DNA of 64,000 bases, taken from contig JALOAG010000009.1 of assembly GCA_023228875.1 (NCBI GenBank), positions 1-64,000 on the forward strand, given 5' to 3'. Within the stretch, counting starts at the first letter, position 1. Each line of letters opens with the position of its first letter. The notes under the pieces were generated by a model. It did not search any database. It saw only the letters and a list, made by a program, of their open reading frames with translations, and had not been told where the DNA came from. Source of the stretch: Bacteroidia bacterium (GTDB lineage Bacteria > Bacteroidota > Bacteroidia > NS11-12g > UBA955). The position numbers and the translations under genes were made by a program. Below, piece after piece: positions 15,833 through 25,530 of the stretch.

Positions 15833-16744
15833 ATGAAAAAATTGTTGCTAATACTGCTGCTTGTTCCCTTTGCTTCATTTGCAATGCCTCAAGATTCCAT
15901 TGGAACAAAGACCGAAAACGGAATTGTTTATATACTTCATAAGGTCGAAAAAGGGCAAACATTATATGCCATTTCCAGAAGGTATAATGTTGATGTGAAT
16001 GAAATCATAAAATCAAACCCCGGTGTAGATAAGGGACTACAAGCTGATGCTGTCATTATGATTCCCACAAAAAAAGCGGCTGCTCATACTCCGGTTCCTA
16101 ATGGTGAAACCAAGATTGAAACCAAGTTCCACACCGTGCAAGCCGGTGAAACCCTCTATAAAATTGCTACACAATACGGCATTTCAGTTGATGATATCAA
16201 AAACTGGAACAGATTGAACGGAGAAACTATTTCTGTTGGACAAAAGATTGCTGTTAGCGCACCTGCGGCTTCTATTGCTATTCCACAACAAACAACTCCT
16301 GCTCAACCTGCTACTCCCAAAGTAACACCTAATCAAGAACCTATTGCAATTCCTGAGTCTAATAATTCAAAGAACCAGACCATTACCAATGCTGAGGTTA
16401 TTAAAACAGACAAGGTTGAAGGAAATCCTTCTGAGGAAAATACCATTGCGATTCCTTCTAAACAAACCAAAACCGTTGGAGACGAAATAGTAGAAACGGG
16501 CAAGGTTACAATCAGTACCGAAGGTGAACTATCTCAAGAACGCAACTTTATTCAACACCCTTCTGCGCGCATTGGCACCATTGTTATGATTACCAATCTA
16601 GAGAACGGAAAATCTGCTTTTGCAAGGGTGGTAGCCAATTTTAAAGCACCTGCTGATCAGGTAGCAAAAATTAATCCTACATTAGCCAAAAAGATAGGAA
16701 TTACTGAATCAACCAAAGAAGTTAGGGTTAATTATGCCCGCTAA
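15833..16744 (+). CDS. Secreted double-LysM protein with RlpA-like C-terminus
   Basis: The 303-residue protein has a signal peptide (first 18 residues), two LysM domains (about 31-75 with VEKGQTLYAIS, and about 105-150 with VQAGETLYKIA), a Ser/Thr/Pro/Gln-rich linker, and a C-terminal region of about 80 residues resembling the double-psi beta-barrel end of RlpA proteins (HPSARIGT, then FARVV). LysM domains bind peptidoglycan, so it should sit in the periplasm or at the septum. Enzymatic activity is uncertain. ATG at 15833 is chosen because it starts the signal peptide. The stop overlaps the next ATG (TAATG), so it is co-translated with the O-antigen-ligase-like gene. Confidence 0.82.
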   Translation: MKKLLLILLLVPFASFAMPQDSIGTKTENGIVYILHKVEKGQTLYAISRRYNVDVNEIIKSNPGVDKGLQADAVIMIPTKKAAAHTPVPNGETKIETKFHTVQAGETLYKIATQYGISVDDIKNWNRLNGETISVGQKIAVSAPAASIAIPQQTTPAQPATPKVTPNQEPIAIPESNNSKNQTITNAEVIKTDKVEGNPSEENTIAIPSKQTKTVGDEIVETGKVTISTEGELSQERNFIQHPSARIGTIVMITNLENGKSAFARVVANFKAPADQVAKINPTLAKKIGITESTKEVRVNYAR

Positions 16745-17997
16745 TGCTTACTCTGTTTTCAGATAGAAAACAAGGATTAGAAATCCAAACTGCTTTTTTC
16801 CTAAGCTGTCTTCTTATGGCAGCTCTTTTTGTTTCTCCCGCTCTTATGAGTATTTCTATGGGAGGAATCTTGTTGTTGGGTATTGTAGGAGTAAAATTTC
16901 TTTTGAATGAGTATAGAAATAACCGCTATAACAAAATACTGACATTGCTCTTTGTCGGTTTGTTGTTGTTTCATTTGACAGGATGGTTGCTTTCAGATAA
17001 CATGCAGGAGGGACAACGTAAACTGCTGCTCAAATTGCCTTTTTTACTTTCTCCATTTTTATGGTCTGTTTTTGTGCGCTTTTCTGCAACTCAACGTAAC
17101 CTAATCCTGTTCATTTATATCTTTTTTGTTTACATGACAGGAACAGTAAGCGCAGTCGTTTATCTATTAAATCAAGAGTATTTTGACCCTTTGATACGCA
17201 GTGCAAAGCCTATCCCAATTTTCTTTGGATATGGTGTTTATCATATTCAATTTTCTGTTTTAAATGCTATTGCTTGTTTGATAGGCGTGTATTTGTTGAT
17301 TTCACAAAGAGAGAAACTGAACAATGTTTTCTTTTATGTCATTCTTTTTTTTACAATAATCAATATTGCAAACCTGCACATACTGTCTGCAAGAACAGGA
17401 ATCTTAGGCTTTTATGTAGCCCTATTTGCCGGAGCTTTAATTTTTCTAAAAAAACAAGGGATGATAAAATATGTTAAATATGTGCCCTTGCTAATACTGT
17501 TGCCTATTACAGCCTATTTTGTTTCAGATTCATTACAAAACAGGATGGCAAACAGCCTTGAAGATTTAGATACAATTATTCATGCCAAGGATGCCAATGA
17601 CAAATCGGTAGCCATGCGAGTAGAAGCATGGAAAAACGCCTTGTTGTTATGGAAAGAACAGCCGTTAATGGGGATAGGGTTGGGAGATGTAGAAGCAGAA
17701 ATGCAACGAAAGTATATTGAACGCAATACTACTTTGCGTGAGATAAACAGAAAAAACCCCCATAATCAGTTTTTGGAAACAGGATTGCAAACCGGTATTT
17801 TTGGTGCAATCATATTACTGCTTATTTTTATCGTGTTTATTATTGCTCAAAGACAGAACTATGTTGGATTGGGCGTAGTTGTTATTCTGTTCGTTTCTGT
17901 ATTTTTTGAATCCCTTTTAGAAAGACAAGTCAGCATTATGGCGATGTCATTTTTTATGGGTTTTTTTATTTTTTCAGAGAGTCACCCAAATAAATAA
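16744..17997 (+). CDS. O-antigen ligase family membrane protein
   Basis: The 417-residue protein has about ten to twelve membrane helices and a large external loop near residues 280-345 with a conserved-looking Arg-rich and GIGLGD segment followed by HNQFLE, the hallmark of the WaaL/Wzy superfamily. These proteins join glycans to lipid carriers or polymerise repeats at the outer face of the inner membrane. Whether it acts on lipopolysaccharide, a capsule or protein-linked sugars cannot be told. It overlaps the LysM gene by one base and has 53 bases before the next gene. Confidence 0.82.
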   Translation: MLTLFSDRKQGLEIQTAFFLSCLLMAALFVSPALMSISMGGILLLGIVGVKFLLNEYRNNRYNKILTLLFVGLLLFHLTGWLLSDNMQEGQRKLLLKLPFLLSPFLWSVFVRFSATQRNLILFIYIFFVYMTGTVSAVVYLLNQEYFDPLIRSAKPIPIFFGYGVYHIQFSVLNAIACLIGVYLLISQREKLNNVFFYVILFFTIINIANLHILSARTGILGFYVALFAGALIFLKKQGMIKYVKYVPLLILLPITAYFVSDSLQNRMANSLEDLDTIIHAKDANDKSVAMRVEAWKNALLLWKEQPLMGIGLGDVEAEMQRKYIERNTTLREINRKNPHNQFLETGLQTGIFGAIILLLIFIVFIIAQRQNYVGLGVVVILFVSVFFESLLERQVSIMAMSFFMGFFIFSESHPNK

Positions 17998-18050
17998 AGC
18001 CTAATTTTGGCACATTAATTGAATTCTTAATATCATAAAAATTTTCACTT

Positions 18051-18551
18051 ATGAAATACATATATACAATCCTTCTTTCAATGATAGCAATGGTCGCGCT
18101 TAGTTTTACTCTTAAAACACAAAACGACTTGCCATCTATTCAGCTAAAGGATATTGATGGTAAAATTCACAATATCAGCGATTATGGAGCAAACGGAAAA
18201 ATTACGGTAATATCATTTTGGGCTACTTGGTGTGGACCTTGTATCAAAGAATTGGACAACATCAACGAACATTATGATGAATGGGTGGAGAAATACGGTA
18301 TTGAGTACGTTGCAGTTACGGTTGATGATGCGCGTAATGTTCCCAAAGTAAAACCTTTAGTAAACGGAAAAGGATGGCCTTATATCATTTTGTTGGATGA
18401 AAACAAAGACTTAGCCCGCGCACTCAATGTTGCCAACCCTCCTATGACTTTCTTAGTTGATAAAAATGGAAAGATAGTATATCAACATATTGGCTATACA
18501 GAAGGAGCGGAATTTCAATTAGAAGACGAAATCAAAAAATTAGTTAAATAA
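18051..18551 (+). CDS. TlpA-like thioredoxin-fold protein
   Basis: The 166-residue protein has an N-terminal signal or anchor segment (about 1-21) and a TlpA/ResA-type thioredoxin fold with active site CGPC (Cys61, Cys64) in FWATWCGPC and a cis-Pro region NPPMTFLVD. Such proteins reduce disulfides in the periplasm, for example in cytochrome c maturation. It is monocistronic, followed 20 bases later by a hairpin. Its partner is unknown. Confidence 0.88.
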   Translation: MKYIYTILLSMIAMVALSFTLKTQNDLPSIQLKDIDGKIHNISDYGANGKITVISFWATWCGPCIKELDNINEHYDEWVEKYGIEYVAVTVDDARNVPKVKPLVNGKGWPYIILLDENKDLARALNVANPPMTFLVDKNGKIVYQHIGYTEGAEFQLEDEIKKLVK

Positions 18552-18571
18552 AATTGTTTAAGGCAAAGCTA

Positions 18572-18601
18572 AAAGCCACACTGTATAATCAGTGTGGCTT
18601 T
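18572..18601 (+). terminator. Hairpin after the TlpA-like gene
   Basis: AAAGCCACACTG and CAGTGTGGCTTT form a perfect 12-bp stem around TATAAT. The downstream T tract is short, so it is a probable but not textbook terminator. Confidence 0.7.
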
Positions 18602-18723
18602 GTTATGTTATGAAGCGGAGTATTCTTACAAGAATTAATGTTAGCTGTTACATAAAAATCCTCCCTCATTATTCACGTAGCGCATAAGAGTGTCTCTTAT
18701 ATTTGCCATCTTATTATACTAAT

Positions 18724-19095
18724 ATGATGAGAGGCGTGTACACCATTTTATTGTTGCTTTTGTCTAATGTCTTTATGACTATTGCTTGGTATGGACATCT
18801 TAAATTAAAAGACTATGCGTGGTTTTCAAATCTGAGTTTGTTAAAAGTAATTCTCTTTAGTTGGCTTATTGCTTTGTTGGAATATTCAGCGCAAATTCCG
18901 GCTAACAAAATCGGTTTTGTCGGCAATGGAGGACCTTTCTCAATATGGCAGCTCAAAGTGATACAAGAAGTGATTACGCTCCTTGTGTTTACAGGTTTTA
19001 CACTCCTTGCATTCAAAGGAGAGTCTATCAAAATAAACCATATCATAGGGTTTGTTTTCTTAGTGCTTGCCGTATATTTTATCTTTAAAAAATAA
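18724..19095 (+). CDS. DUF486 family small membrane protein
   Basis: The 123-residue protein has four predicted helices and the family pattern in which a Trp-Tyr-Gly-His segment follows helix 1 and LLEYSAQIPANKIG follows helix 2. DUF486 is distantly related to the drug/metabolite transporter superfamily; no substrate is known. ATG at 18724 is chosen, with ATG at 18727 equally possible. It stands alone between two terminators or gaps. Confidence 0.85.
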   Translation: MMRGVYTILLLLLSNVFMTIAWYGHLKLKDYAWFSNLSLLKVILFSWLIALLEYSAQIPANKIGFVGNGGPFSIWQLKVIQEVITLLVFTGFTLLAFKGESIKINHIIGFVFLVLAVYFIFKK

Positions 19096-19164
19096 TTCCT
19101 GCTTGGTGGATAAAATGAAGGCTTTTTAGAATATTTTTGAATCTCAATTACTTTTGAAAAAACA

Positions 19165-20293
19165 ATGATTAAGAAACTTTTTATGACAATCTTGGGTTGT
19201 GTTACACTTTCACAAGCATCAGCACAAATTACCATTACAACAGCAGATATGCCTGTGTCAGGAGATACAGTTTTTTTATAGCAATGCAAATATTATCGGA
19301 AGTGGTTTTAATAAAAACAATACGGGTGCGTCTTATATATGGGATTTCAGCTCATTGACTAAACTCAATGACAGCTTTGATGTATATAGAAGAGCCGCAC
19401 AAGTCAATATTACCTATGGTATTACAATTTCACCCTCAGCATACGGATTTAAAGTAAGTGATTCTATTCCCGGACTTGGAAGCTTGTTGCCTGTGTCAAT
19501 CAATGATATTTACAACTTCTTCAATATAAAGAGCAGTCCGTCTCGCTTTGTAACAGAGGGATTTGCAGCAAAAATCTCAAATATTCCAACCCCCATTAAC
19601 TATACAGATGAAGACGAGTTGTATTTCTTACCACTCCAATATGGCGATAGCGCAACAAGCACCTTCAACCTCGCGATTCCAATACCTACACTGGGAGGTG
19701 TGAAAATGAAAGGTACGCGCACAACCAATGTTGACGGATGGGGAGTTATTACAACACCTTATTTTACAACCCCTGTGAACTGCCTCAGGGTTAGAAGCGA
19801 AGTGGATGAAATTGACTCTGTTCTAATCAACTTTATTAAAGTAGGAATTCCCAGAAAGACAGTGGAATACAAATTTTTAGTACAAGGTAAACACTATCCT
19901 GCTTTATGGGTAACTTCAACTATAGTTTTAAACAACGAAACGGTTACAAGCATAAAATATAGGGACAGCAATTCTTATACTCCGGATACTGACACTACCA
20001 ACAATGACACCACCAATACAGATACCACACACAACACCTCAATCTATGCCAACCCTTACAATAATATTGTACTGAATGTTTATCCGAACCCAAGCAATAA
20101 CAGCCATGTAACTATTGATATTCCTCAACATTGGAATAAATATGTGGTTTCATTGTATGACATACAGGGACGCATGGTATTAACTCAAAAGGATTTAAAC
20201 AAAATTGACCTAAGTACTTTGCAAGCCGGACAATATGTTATACAAGTGATTGGAAACGGTGGTTTCGGCTATGCCATTATTCAAAATGAATAA
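19165..20293 (+). pseudogene. Secreted T9SS-sorted protein, frameshifted in a T run
   Basis: The gene starts at ATG 19165 with a good signal peptide (MIKKLFMTILGC..ASA) but hits a TAG at 19279 after 38 codons. The rest of the protein continues in the +1 frame up to 20293. Removing one T from the seven at 19271-19277 joins the two parts smoothly (GDTVF then YSNAN). The body has no recognised domain. A TDTTNND-type Thr/Asp linker precedes the C-terminal type IX secretion sorting domain of about 75 residues (YPNPS, then a GQYVIQV strand). The change could be a sequencing error, a real mutation or phase variation. Confidence 0.75.
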
Positions 20294-20300
20294 AGAAGGG

Positions 20301-20912
20301 TTATTTCACTTGTGAAATGACAGAACCAAGATGCAAAGCATCAATCAGCCGTTGAAGATATGCCTTGTCTGTTTGGGTTTGTTTTGCCACCTGATCTACT
20401 GTTTGTTTTGTTTCAATATATCTTTCGGGTTGAAAAACCGGAATGTGATAACCCGATTTAATCTCACTTATTTGTTTTACTATTTTTAATCGCTCTACTG
20501 CTGTTTGAAGCAGTTTGTAATCCAATTCATCCACTTGCGCCCTTAGCGTATGGAGTTTTTTTATATCATCCGGGTTTGATACAGCCGTATTTTTATTGTC
20601 TATTTTTTGAGAAATTTCTTTCATTTCCGAGTCCGAAATGTTCTCATTAAAGACAATGCCGTCAATACCTGCCTTTATGAGGCTGTCAATAAGTGTTTGG
20701 CTGTTGGTGTTGTCTGTGAGATATAGCACTTTCATATTGCTAAAATTTGTTTTCAGGTCAATAAAAGAACTGATGAGCCATTCAAAGTTATCACCATGTA
20801 AAACCACATCAAAGTCTTCTTGGTGTTCTGCTTTGATTTTTTGTACAACAGCGAGAGCATTAGCATCTTCTGAAATGGAGAAAGTGGGAGTTTGTTTATT
20901 TTTTACAACCAT
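20301..20912 (-). CDS. Chorismate-mutase-domain protein with receiver-like N-terminus
   Basis: The 203-residue protein ends in an AroQ-type chorismate mutase helix bundle (about residues 105-195: LRAQVDELD, then VERLKIVKQISEIK, then QPERYIE), which converts chorismate to prephenate. The key Arg and Lys of the family are present. The N-terminal 100 residues look like an alpha/beta receiver-type fold, but the usual phospho-acceptor pattern is not clear. ATG at 20912 (MVVKNK) is chosen; the frame is open to 21086, but that would overlap the divergent Nfu gene. It is not linked to other aromatic amino acid genes, so a regulatory role is possible. Confidence 0.65.
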   Translation of the reverse strand: MVVKNKQTPTFSISEDANALAVVQKIKAEHQEDFDVVLHGDNFEWLISSFIDLKTNFSNMKVLYLTDNTNSQTLIDSLIKAGIDGIVFNENISDSEMKEISQKIDNKNTAVSNPDDIKKLHTLRAQVDELDYKLLQTAVERLKIVKQISEIKSGYHIPVFQPERYIETKQTVDQVAKQTQTDKAYLQRLIDALHLGSVISQVK

Positions 20913-21050
20913 ATTTATAGCTTCAAAGATATGTTCAATAATGAAAGTCTGAATATGTGCTAAAGGAATTGTTAATAGAAAATCGGTGTGATATGACGGA
21001 AAGAGGCAATCAGACTGTAGGTACTTAATATCGAATCTGTTTTTGTGTAT

Positions 21051-21058
21051 TATCTTTG
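21051..21058 (+). promoter_or_regulatory. -7 promoter box upstream of the Nfu-type gene
   Basis: TATCTTTG followed by C fits TAnnTTTG and ends 26 bases before the ATG at 21085. Confidence 0.4.
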
Positions 21059-21084
21059 CAAGTCCAATAATAAAAGATACAATC

Positions 21085-21642
21085 ATGATTCAAAACACAG
21101 TTAGCGTTTTTGTTGAAGGCACTCCCAATCCGGAGTCTATGAAGTTTGTACTCAACAAAATGATATTACCCAATGACAGTGCAGATTATCGCAGCAAAGA
21201 AGATGCTACGGACTCTCCACTAGCGCTCGAATTATTCGCAAACCCTGATGTAGATGGGGTTTTTATTATGAATAATTTTGTTTCAATTACTAAAAAGCCA
21301 AATGCAGATTGGAGAGAGTTGGCTCTTACAATCAAAGAACAGGTGAAAAGTTTAATTGAAAGCGGGATTGAAATCGTAACAATACCGCAATCATTAAGCG
21401 AAGACGATGAAAATGAAGTCGTGTTCAAAATAAAGCAGTTGTTAGAAGAGCATGTAAAACCTGCTGTAGAAATGGATGGTGGGGCTATTTCATTTAAGTC
21501 TTTTAAAGATGGAATTGTAACCGTTGTAATGAAAGGTTCTTGCAGCGGTTGTCCTTCATCTACTTTTACACTGAAAGCCGGAATAGAAAACTTGCTTAAA
21601 CGCATGGTGCCGGAGGTGCAGGCTGTGGAAGCTGAAATATAA
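21085..21642 (+). CDS. Nfu-type iron-sulfur cluster carrier
   Basis: The 185-residue protein has the Nfu N-terminal domain (GTPNPESMKFVLN at about 12-24) and a NifU-like C-terminal domain with the cluster-binding CSGC motif (Cys153, Cys156) preceded by VEMDGGAI. Such proteins receive [4Fe-4S] clusters from the assembly scaffold and pass them to targets; aconitase and the U32 and ferredoxin proteins in this window are plausible clients. ATG at 21085 is chosen over an in-frame upstream codon at 21043 because the TATCTTTG box lies between them. Confidence 0.92.
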   Translation: MIQNTVSVFVEGTPNPESMKFVLNKMILPNDSADYRSKEDATDSPLALELFANPDVDGVFIMNNFVSITKKPNADWRELALTIKEQVKSLIESGIEIVTIPQSLSEDDENEVVFKIKQLLEEHVKPAVEMDGGAISFKSFKDGIVTVVMKGSCSGCPSSTFTLKAGIENLLKRMVPEVQAVEAEI

Positions 21643-21649
21643 TTACAAT

Positions 21650-23497
21650 TTGAAGTTTTTGGCAGTTTATAGCAAGTATTGTGTGTTTGCACTGTTCCTT
21701 GCCTTGTCGGGCTGGCAGTATGCTTTTGCTCAAACCAAGCCAAATGACAATAAAGAAAAATTAGCTGCTACTTATTTTGCTTCGGGCGAATATGAAAAAG
21801 CGTTGGAATTGTATGAAGAATTGTTGAGCAAAAATCGCTTTTCTTATACCTATTACGAAAACTATTTACAGTGCTTAATTCGGCTAAATAATTATAAAGA
21901 TGCACTTAAATTTACCCAAAAACAATCCAAAAATTTCCCTGACAATGCAACATTAAAGCTTGACTATGGTTGGGTGTTAGACAAATCAGGTGATTCTAAA
22001 AAAGCACAGAAAGTATTTGAAGAACTGATTACTGACACTAAAACCTATTACAGGGGACAGGCTCCGCAATTGGCAACTGCTTTTCAGAAAAGAGGCTATA
22101 TAGACTTGGCTATTCAGACGTATTTGCAAGCAAGGAAATACAATGCTAATGACCGTGCTTACACAATGGAACTTGCTGATTTGTATGCAGGTAAAGGCGA
22201 GTATGGAGCCTTGTTTGGCGAATATTTACAACACCTTGAGTTTAATGCTTTTTACTTAGAAAACATCAAAACACGTTTGCAGCTGTATCTGACTGAAGAC
22301 AAGCATTTTGAACAATTAAAAAATGAGCTTATAGCACGTTTACAAAAAAGCCCCGACAATGAAGCCTATCAGGAACTGCTTTTTTGGACCTTTGTACAGC
22401 AAAAGGATTGGAACGGAGCATTTTTGCAAACACGTGCATTGGATTTGAGAACAGGAAAAACAGGTCGTAAACTCATTGAACTTGCACAGATTTGTTTGGA
22501 TAACGATGCTTATGCCACCGCAATAAGATGTTATGAAAATCTGGTAGATAGAGGCAAGGATTTTTACTACTATAACAATGCGGTGAGTGGTTTGCTCAAA
22601 ACCAGATTGCTCAAAATTCGCAAGGGGGGCGGTGCAAGCAAAGAGGAGTTAGAGAAATTAGCCCAAGACTACCTTGCATTTCTTCAAGAAAGAGGATTTT
22701 TGCCTGGAGCGGAAAATGCCAGACTGGACCTTGCAGACATTTATATTTATTATCTAAACCAGCCTCAAAAAGGAATTGAAGAACTCCAAAAATTCATTGA
22801 AACAGCCGGATCCTCAACAATACAAAAAGGAAATGCAAAACTCAAATTGGCTGATGCATACTTAATTGCTGGCGGTGAGTGGGATGCACATTTATTGTAT
22901 AAACAGGTGGAAACAGATTTTAAGAATGATCCACTTGGTCAAGAAGCGCGATTCAAATTTGCCAAACTATGTTATTTCAGAGGTGATTTTGAATGGGCGT
23001 TAACACAATTGGAAGTGCTGAAAGGAGCAACTACACAGCTAATTTCAAATAATGCAATAGAACTGTCATTGCAAATTATTGAAAATACAGGATTAGACAC
23101 TTCTGATGAAGCTCTCAGGAAATATGCTCGCGCGGAGTTCTTACTTTTTCAGAATAAAATTTCGGAGAGTATTGCTGTTTTGGATTCTTTGCAACAGCAA
23201 TACACATACAATGAGCTTTCGGACGATATTCTCTTTTTGAAAGCAAGAATAACAGAAAAGACAGGGAATATTGACTCTGCGATAGTTTTCTACAATGACC
23301 TAATACAAAAATATTCCTTTGATATTCTAGCAGACGATGCATTGATTTCATTAGCCAGACTCTATGATTTTAGACTCAATGACAAACAAAAGGCAATGGA
23401 AATTTATGAAAAATTGCTGTTGGATTATAGCGGCAGCTTACATTCTTTTGAAGCCCGCAACCGTTACAGATATCTTAAAGAGCAAGACAAGACCTAA
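21650..23497 (+). CDS. Secreted tetratricopeptide repeat protein
   Basis: The 615-residue protein has a signal peptide (about 1-28, ending YAFAQ) and is helical throughout, with many TPR-like units such as FASGEYEKALELYEELL at 43-59 and LIQKYSFDILADDALISLA near the C-terminus. It should be a periplasmic or outer-membrane scaffold for protein contacts; no enzyme motif is seen. The start is TTG, 7 bases after the Nfu stop, because no ATG lies near the signal peptide. This suggests an operon with the Nfu-type gene. Confidence 0.78.
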   Translation: MKFLAVYSKYCVFALFLALSGWQYAFAQTKPNDNKEKLAATYFASGEYEKALELYEELLSKNRFSYTYYENYLQCLIRLNNYKDALKFTQKQSKNFPDNATLKLDYGWVLDKSGDSKKAQKVFEELITDTKTYYRGQAPQLATAFQKRGYIDLAIQTYLQARKYNANDRAYTMELADLYAGKGEYGALFGEYLQHLEFNAFYLENIKTRLQLYLTEDKHFEQLKNELIARLQKSPDNEAYQELLFWTFVQQKDWNGAFLQTRALDLRTGKTGRKLIELAQICLDNDAYATAIRCYENLVDRGKDFYYYNNAVSGLLKTRLLKIRKGGGASKEELEKLAQDYLAFLQERGFLPGAENARLDLADIYIYYLNQPQKGIEELQKFIETAGSSTIQKGNAKLKLADAYLIAGGEWDAHLLYKQVETDFKNDPLGQEARFKFAKLCYFRGDFEWALTQLEVLKGATTQLISNNAIELSLQIIENTGLDTSDEALRKYARAEFLLFQNKISESIAVLDSLQQQYTYNELSDDILFLKARITEKTGNIDSAIVFYNDLIQKYSFDILADDALISLARLYDFRLNDKQKAMEIYEKLLLDYSGSLHSFEARNRYRYLKEQDKT

Positions 23498-23746
23498 TTA
23501 CAAAAGAGACTTTAATTTAATTCTTTACCTTTTCCAATCCATACATTAGTTCTTATGTATAGATATGTGTACTTTGTTGTTAGAATGAGTAGTTAAGCAA
23601 AATACAAGATAAAATCCACGTGAGCAAGTATTTATAACATATTGATATTTAGTGTTTTTGTTAGTTAAAAGTAGAAATAGGCAAAAAAGGAATAATAATA
23701 AAGAAAATATCTATAATTGTTCCGCAATTTAAATACTATAATCCAA

Positions 23747-25009
23747 ATGAATAGCGAAAAAACAAATCCCAAAATGAATCCACTTGATTCTATGATGTCT
23801 CGATTTGAAGAAGCTGCAAACAAATTAGGTTTAGATCAAGATCTTTACAACGTTCTCAAATACCCTGCAAAAAGTGTAATTGTACACTTGCCTGTTTTTA
23901 TGGATAATGGGACTATTCAGGTTTTTGAAGGCTTTAGGGTTGTTCATTCCCAAACTTTAGGACCAAGTAAGGGAGGAATTCGTTATTCCATGGATGTACA
24001 TCTTGATGAAGTAAAAGCATTAGCAGCTTGGATGACATGGAAATGCGCTGTTGTTGGTGTTCCTTATGGAGGAGGTAAGGGAGGAATTAAATGCGATCCC
24101 CGTAAAATGTCAGAGGGAGAGTTGGAAAGACTTACAAGGGCGTATGCTGCGGCTATGCAGCACACAATAGGCCCGGATCAAGATATACCTGCACCTGATA
24201 TGGGAACAGGACAGCAGGAAATGGCATGGATTGTTGATGAATATTCAAAAATTAAAGGGGAATGGTCTCCGGCAGTAATTACCGGGAAACCTCTGACTCT
24301 TGGTGGATCTGCCGGCAGAGTGGAAGCTACAGGAAGAGGTGTAATGGTAAGTATTAAATGTGCATTAAAAATACTGGGACTTAATCCCAACCAATGCTCT
24401 TGTGTGGTACAAGGGTTTGGAAATGTTGGTTCTATATCGGCATTGTTAATCAGTAAATTGGGCATTAAGATTGTTGGAATTTCTGATGTTACAGGTGGTT
24501 ATTTTAATGCGAACGGTTTTAATATTGAGGAAGCCATTCAATATGTTAATAAACACAAAAGTTTGGAAGGGTATTCAGGAAGTGTGAAAATCTCTAATGA
24601 AGAACTCTTAGAGCTTGAATGTGATATTTTAGTTCCTGCTGCTTTAGAAAACCAGATTACCGAGAATAATGCTTCGAGAATTAAAGCTAAACTTATAGTT
24701 GAAGGAGCAAACGGTCCGATTGCTTCTAATGCAGACAAAATTTTGAATGATAACAACGTACTTGTTGTGCCGGACATTCTTGCTAATGCAGGAGGTGTTA
24801 CTGTTTCCTATTTTGAATGGGTGCAAAATAAAATGGGTGATTCGTGGACTGAAGAAAGCGTACATGAGAGAGCAGACAAAATTATTACTCAGGCTTTTGA
24901 TAAGGTTTTTGAGTATTCACAGAAATACAACGTGAATATGCGAATTGCTGCTTATATTTTTGCAATTGAAAAGGTAGCAATGACTATTAAATTGAGAGGG
25001 AAATATTAA
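23747..25009 (+). CDS. Glu/Leu/Phe/Val family glutamate dehydrogenase
   Basis: The 420-residue enzyme interconverts glutamate with 2-oxoglutarate and ammonia. It has the catalytic Lys region YGGGKGGI, the upstream GPSKGGIRY, a Rossmann motif GFGNVGS, and the NAGGVTVSYFEWVQ segment of the roughly 420-residue bacterial/archaeal hexameric class. ATG at 23747 is chosen because the upstream 10 codons lack the family pattern. NAD or NADP preference is not clear. It is monocistronic, with about 250 bases of non-coding DNA upstream. Confidence 0.93.
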   Translation: MNSEKTNPKMNPLDSMMSRFEEAANKLGLDQDLYNVLKYPAKSVIVHLPVFMDNGTIQVFEGFRVVHSQTLGPSKGGIRYSMDVHLDEVKALAAWMTWKCAVVGVPYGGGKGGIKCDPRKMSEGELERLTRAYAAAMQHTIGPDQDIPAPDMGTGQQEMAWIVDEYSKIKGEWSPAVITGKPLTLGGSAGRVEATGRGVMVSIKCALKILGLNPNQCSCVVQGFGNVGSISALLISKLGIKIVGISDVTGGYFNANGFNIEEAIQYVNKHKSLEGYSGSVKISNEELLELECDILVPAALENQITENNASRIKAKLIVEGANGPIASNADKILNDNNVLVVPDILANAGGVTVSYFEWVQNKMGDSWTEESVHERADKIITQAFDKVFEYSQKYNVNMRIAAYIFAIEKVAMTIKLRGKY

Positions 25010-25043
25010 AAGTGTTTGTCTTTAGAATGGGTGTCTTTATCCA

Positions 25044-25337
25044 TTAAAGATGTTGTTGAATAACCTTGTTTAATTCGTAAGCAGGAACCACACCGGATTG
25101 GCGCCATTTCATTTCACCATTTTTAAAAACAATTAGAGTCGGAACTCCTTGTATTTGTAATGAAGAAGCTAATTGCGGATTTCTGTCCACATCAATTTTG
25201 ATAATACTCGCTTGCTCACCAACTTGTTTTTTTAAGTCTTCTAAGATTGGAGCCATCATTTTACATGGTCCACACCATTCGGCAGAAAAGTCCACCAACA
25301 CAGGCTTGTTTTGATTAATGATTTCTTGAAACTTCAT
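25044..25337 (-). CDS. trxA: Thioredoxin
   Basis: The 97-residue thioredoxin has the classical WCGPCK active site (Cys22, Cys25) in the usual [10 protein letters not shown] strand and the cis-Pro GVPTLIVF. It reduces disulfides in cytoplasmic proteins. It is the last gene of a nine-gene minus-strand operon and overlaps the DUF6132 gene by 23 bases. The rhodanese, haem and methyltransferase neighbours suggest a dedicated role in sulfur or reactive-species handling rather than being the only general thioredoxin. Confidence 0.92.
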   Translation of the reverse strand: MKFQEIINQNKPVLVDFSAEWCGPCKMMAPILEDLKKQVGEQASIIKIDVDRNPQLASSLQIQGVPTLIVFKNGEMKWRQSGVVPAYELNKVIQQHL

Positions 25338-25530
25338 TTTTTGACTCTTTTTTAAACATTGAAAATGTCAGTCCTCCCATCAAAGCACCATAAGCAGTGC
25401 TGTTCAGTGGTTTTGATGTAATTGCACAAGTGCCGGAATCGCATCCAACATAATACCAATAAAGAAAACCGGCAACAGCACCTACTACTACTCCAATGAT
25501 GGTTAATAGGTTGTTCTTGATTATGTTCAT
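25315..25530 (-). CDS. DUF6132-like small membrane protein
   Basis: The 71-residue protein has two short hydrophobic segments around a C(D/S)GTC-type dipeptide region ([11 protein letters not shown]) followed by YGALMGG, the pattern of DUF6132 proteins found in Bacteroidota near rhodanese and thioredoxin genes. ATG at 25530 shares a 4-base overlap with the upstream DUF3365 stop. A frame extension to 25557 lies inside that gene and was dropped. The Cys pair suggests a redox or sulfur-carrier link; this is inference. Confidence 0.75.
   Translation of the reverse strand: MNIIKNNLLTIIGVVVGAVAGFLYWYYVGCDSGTCAITSKPLNSTAYGALMGGLTFSMFKKESKNEVSRNH

Noticed and set aside
18813..19289. 158-codon minus-strand frame
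   Set aside because: It runs antisense over DUF486 and the T9SS gene's signal peptide; a shadow of those genes.
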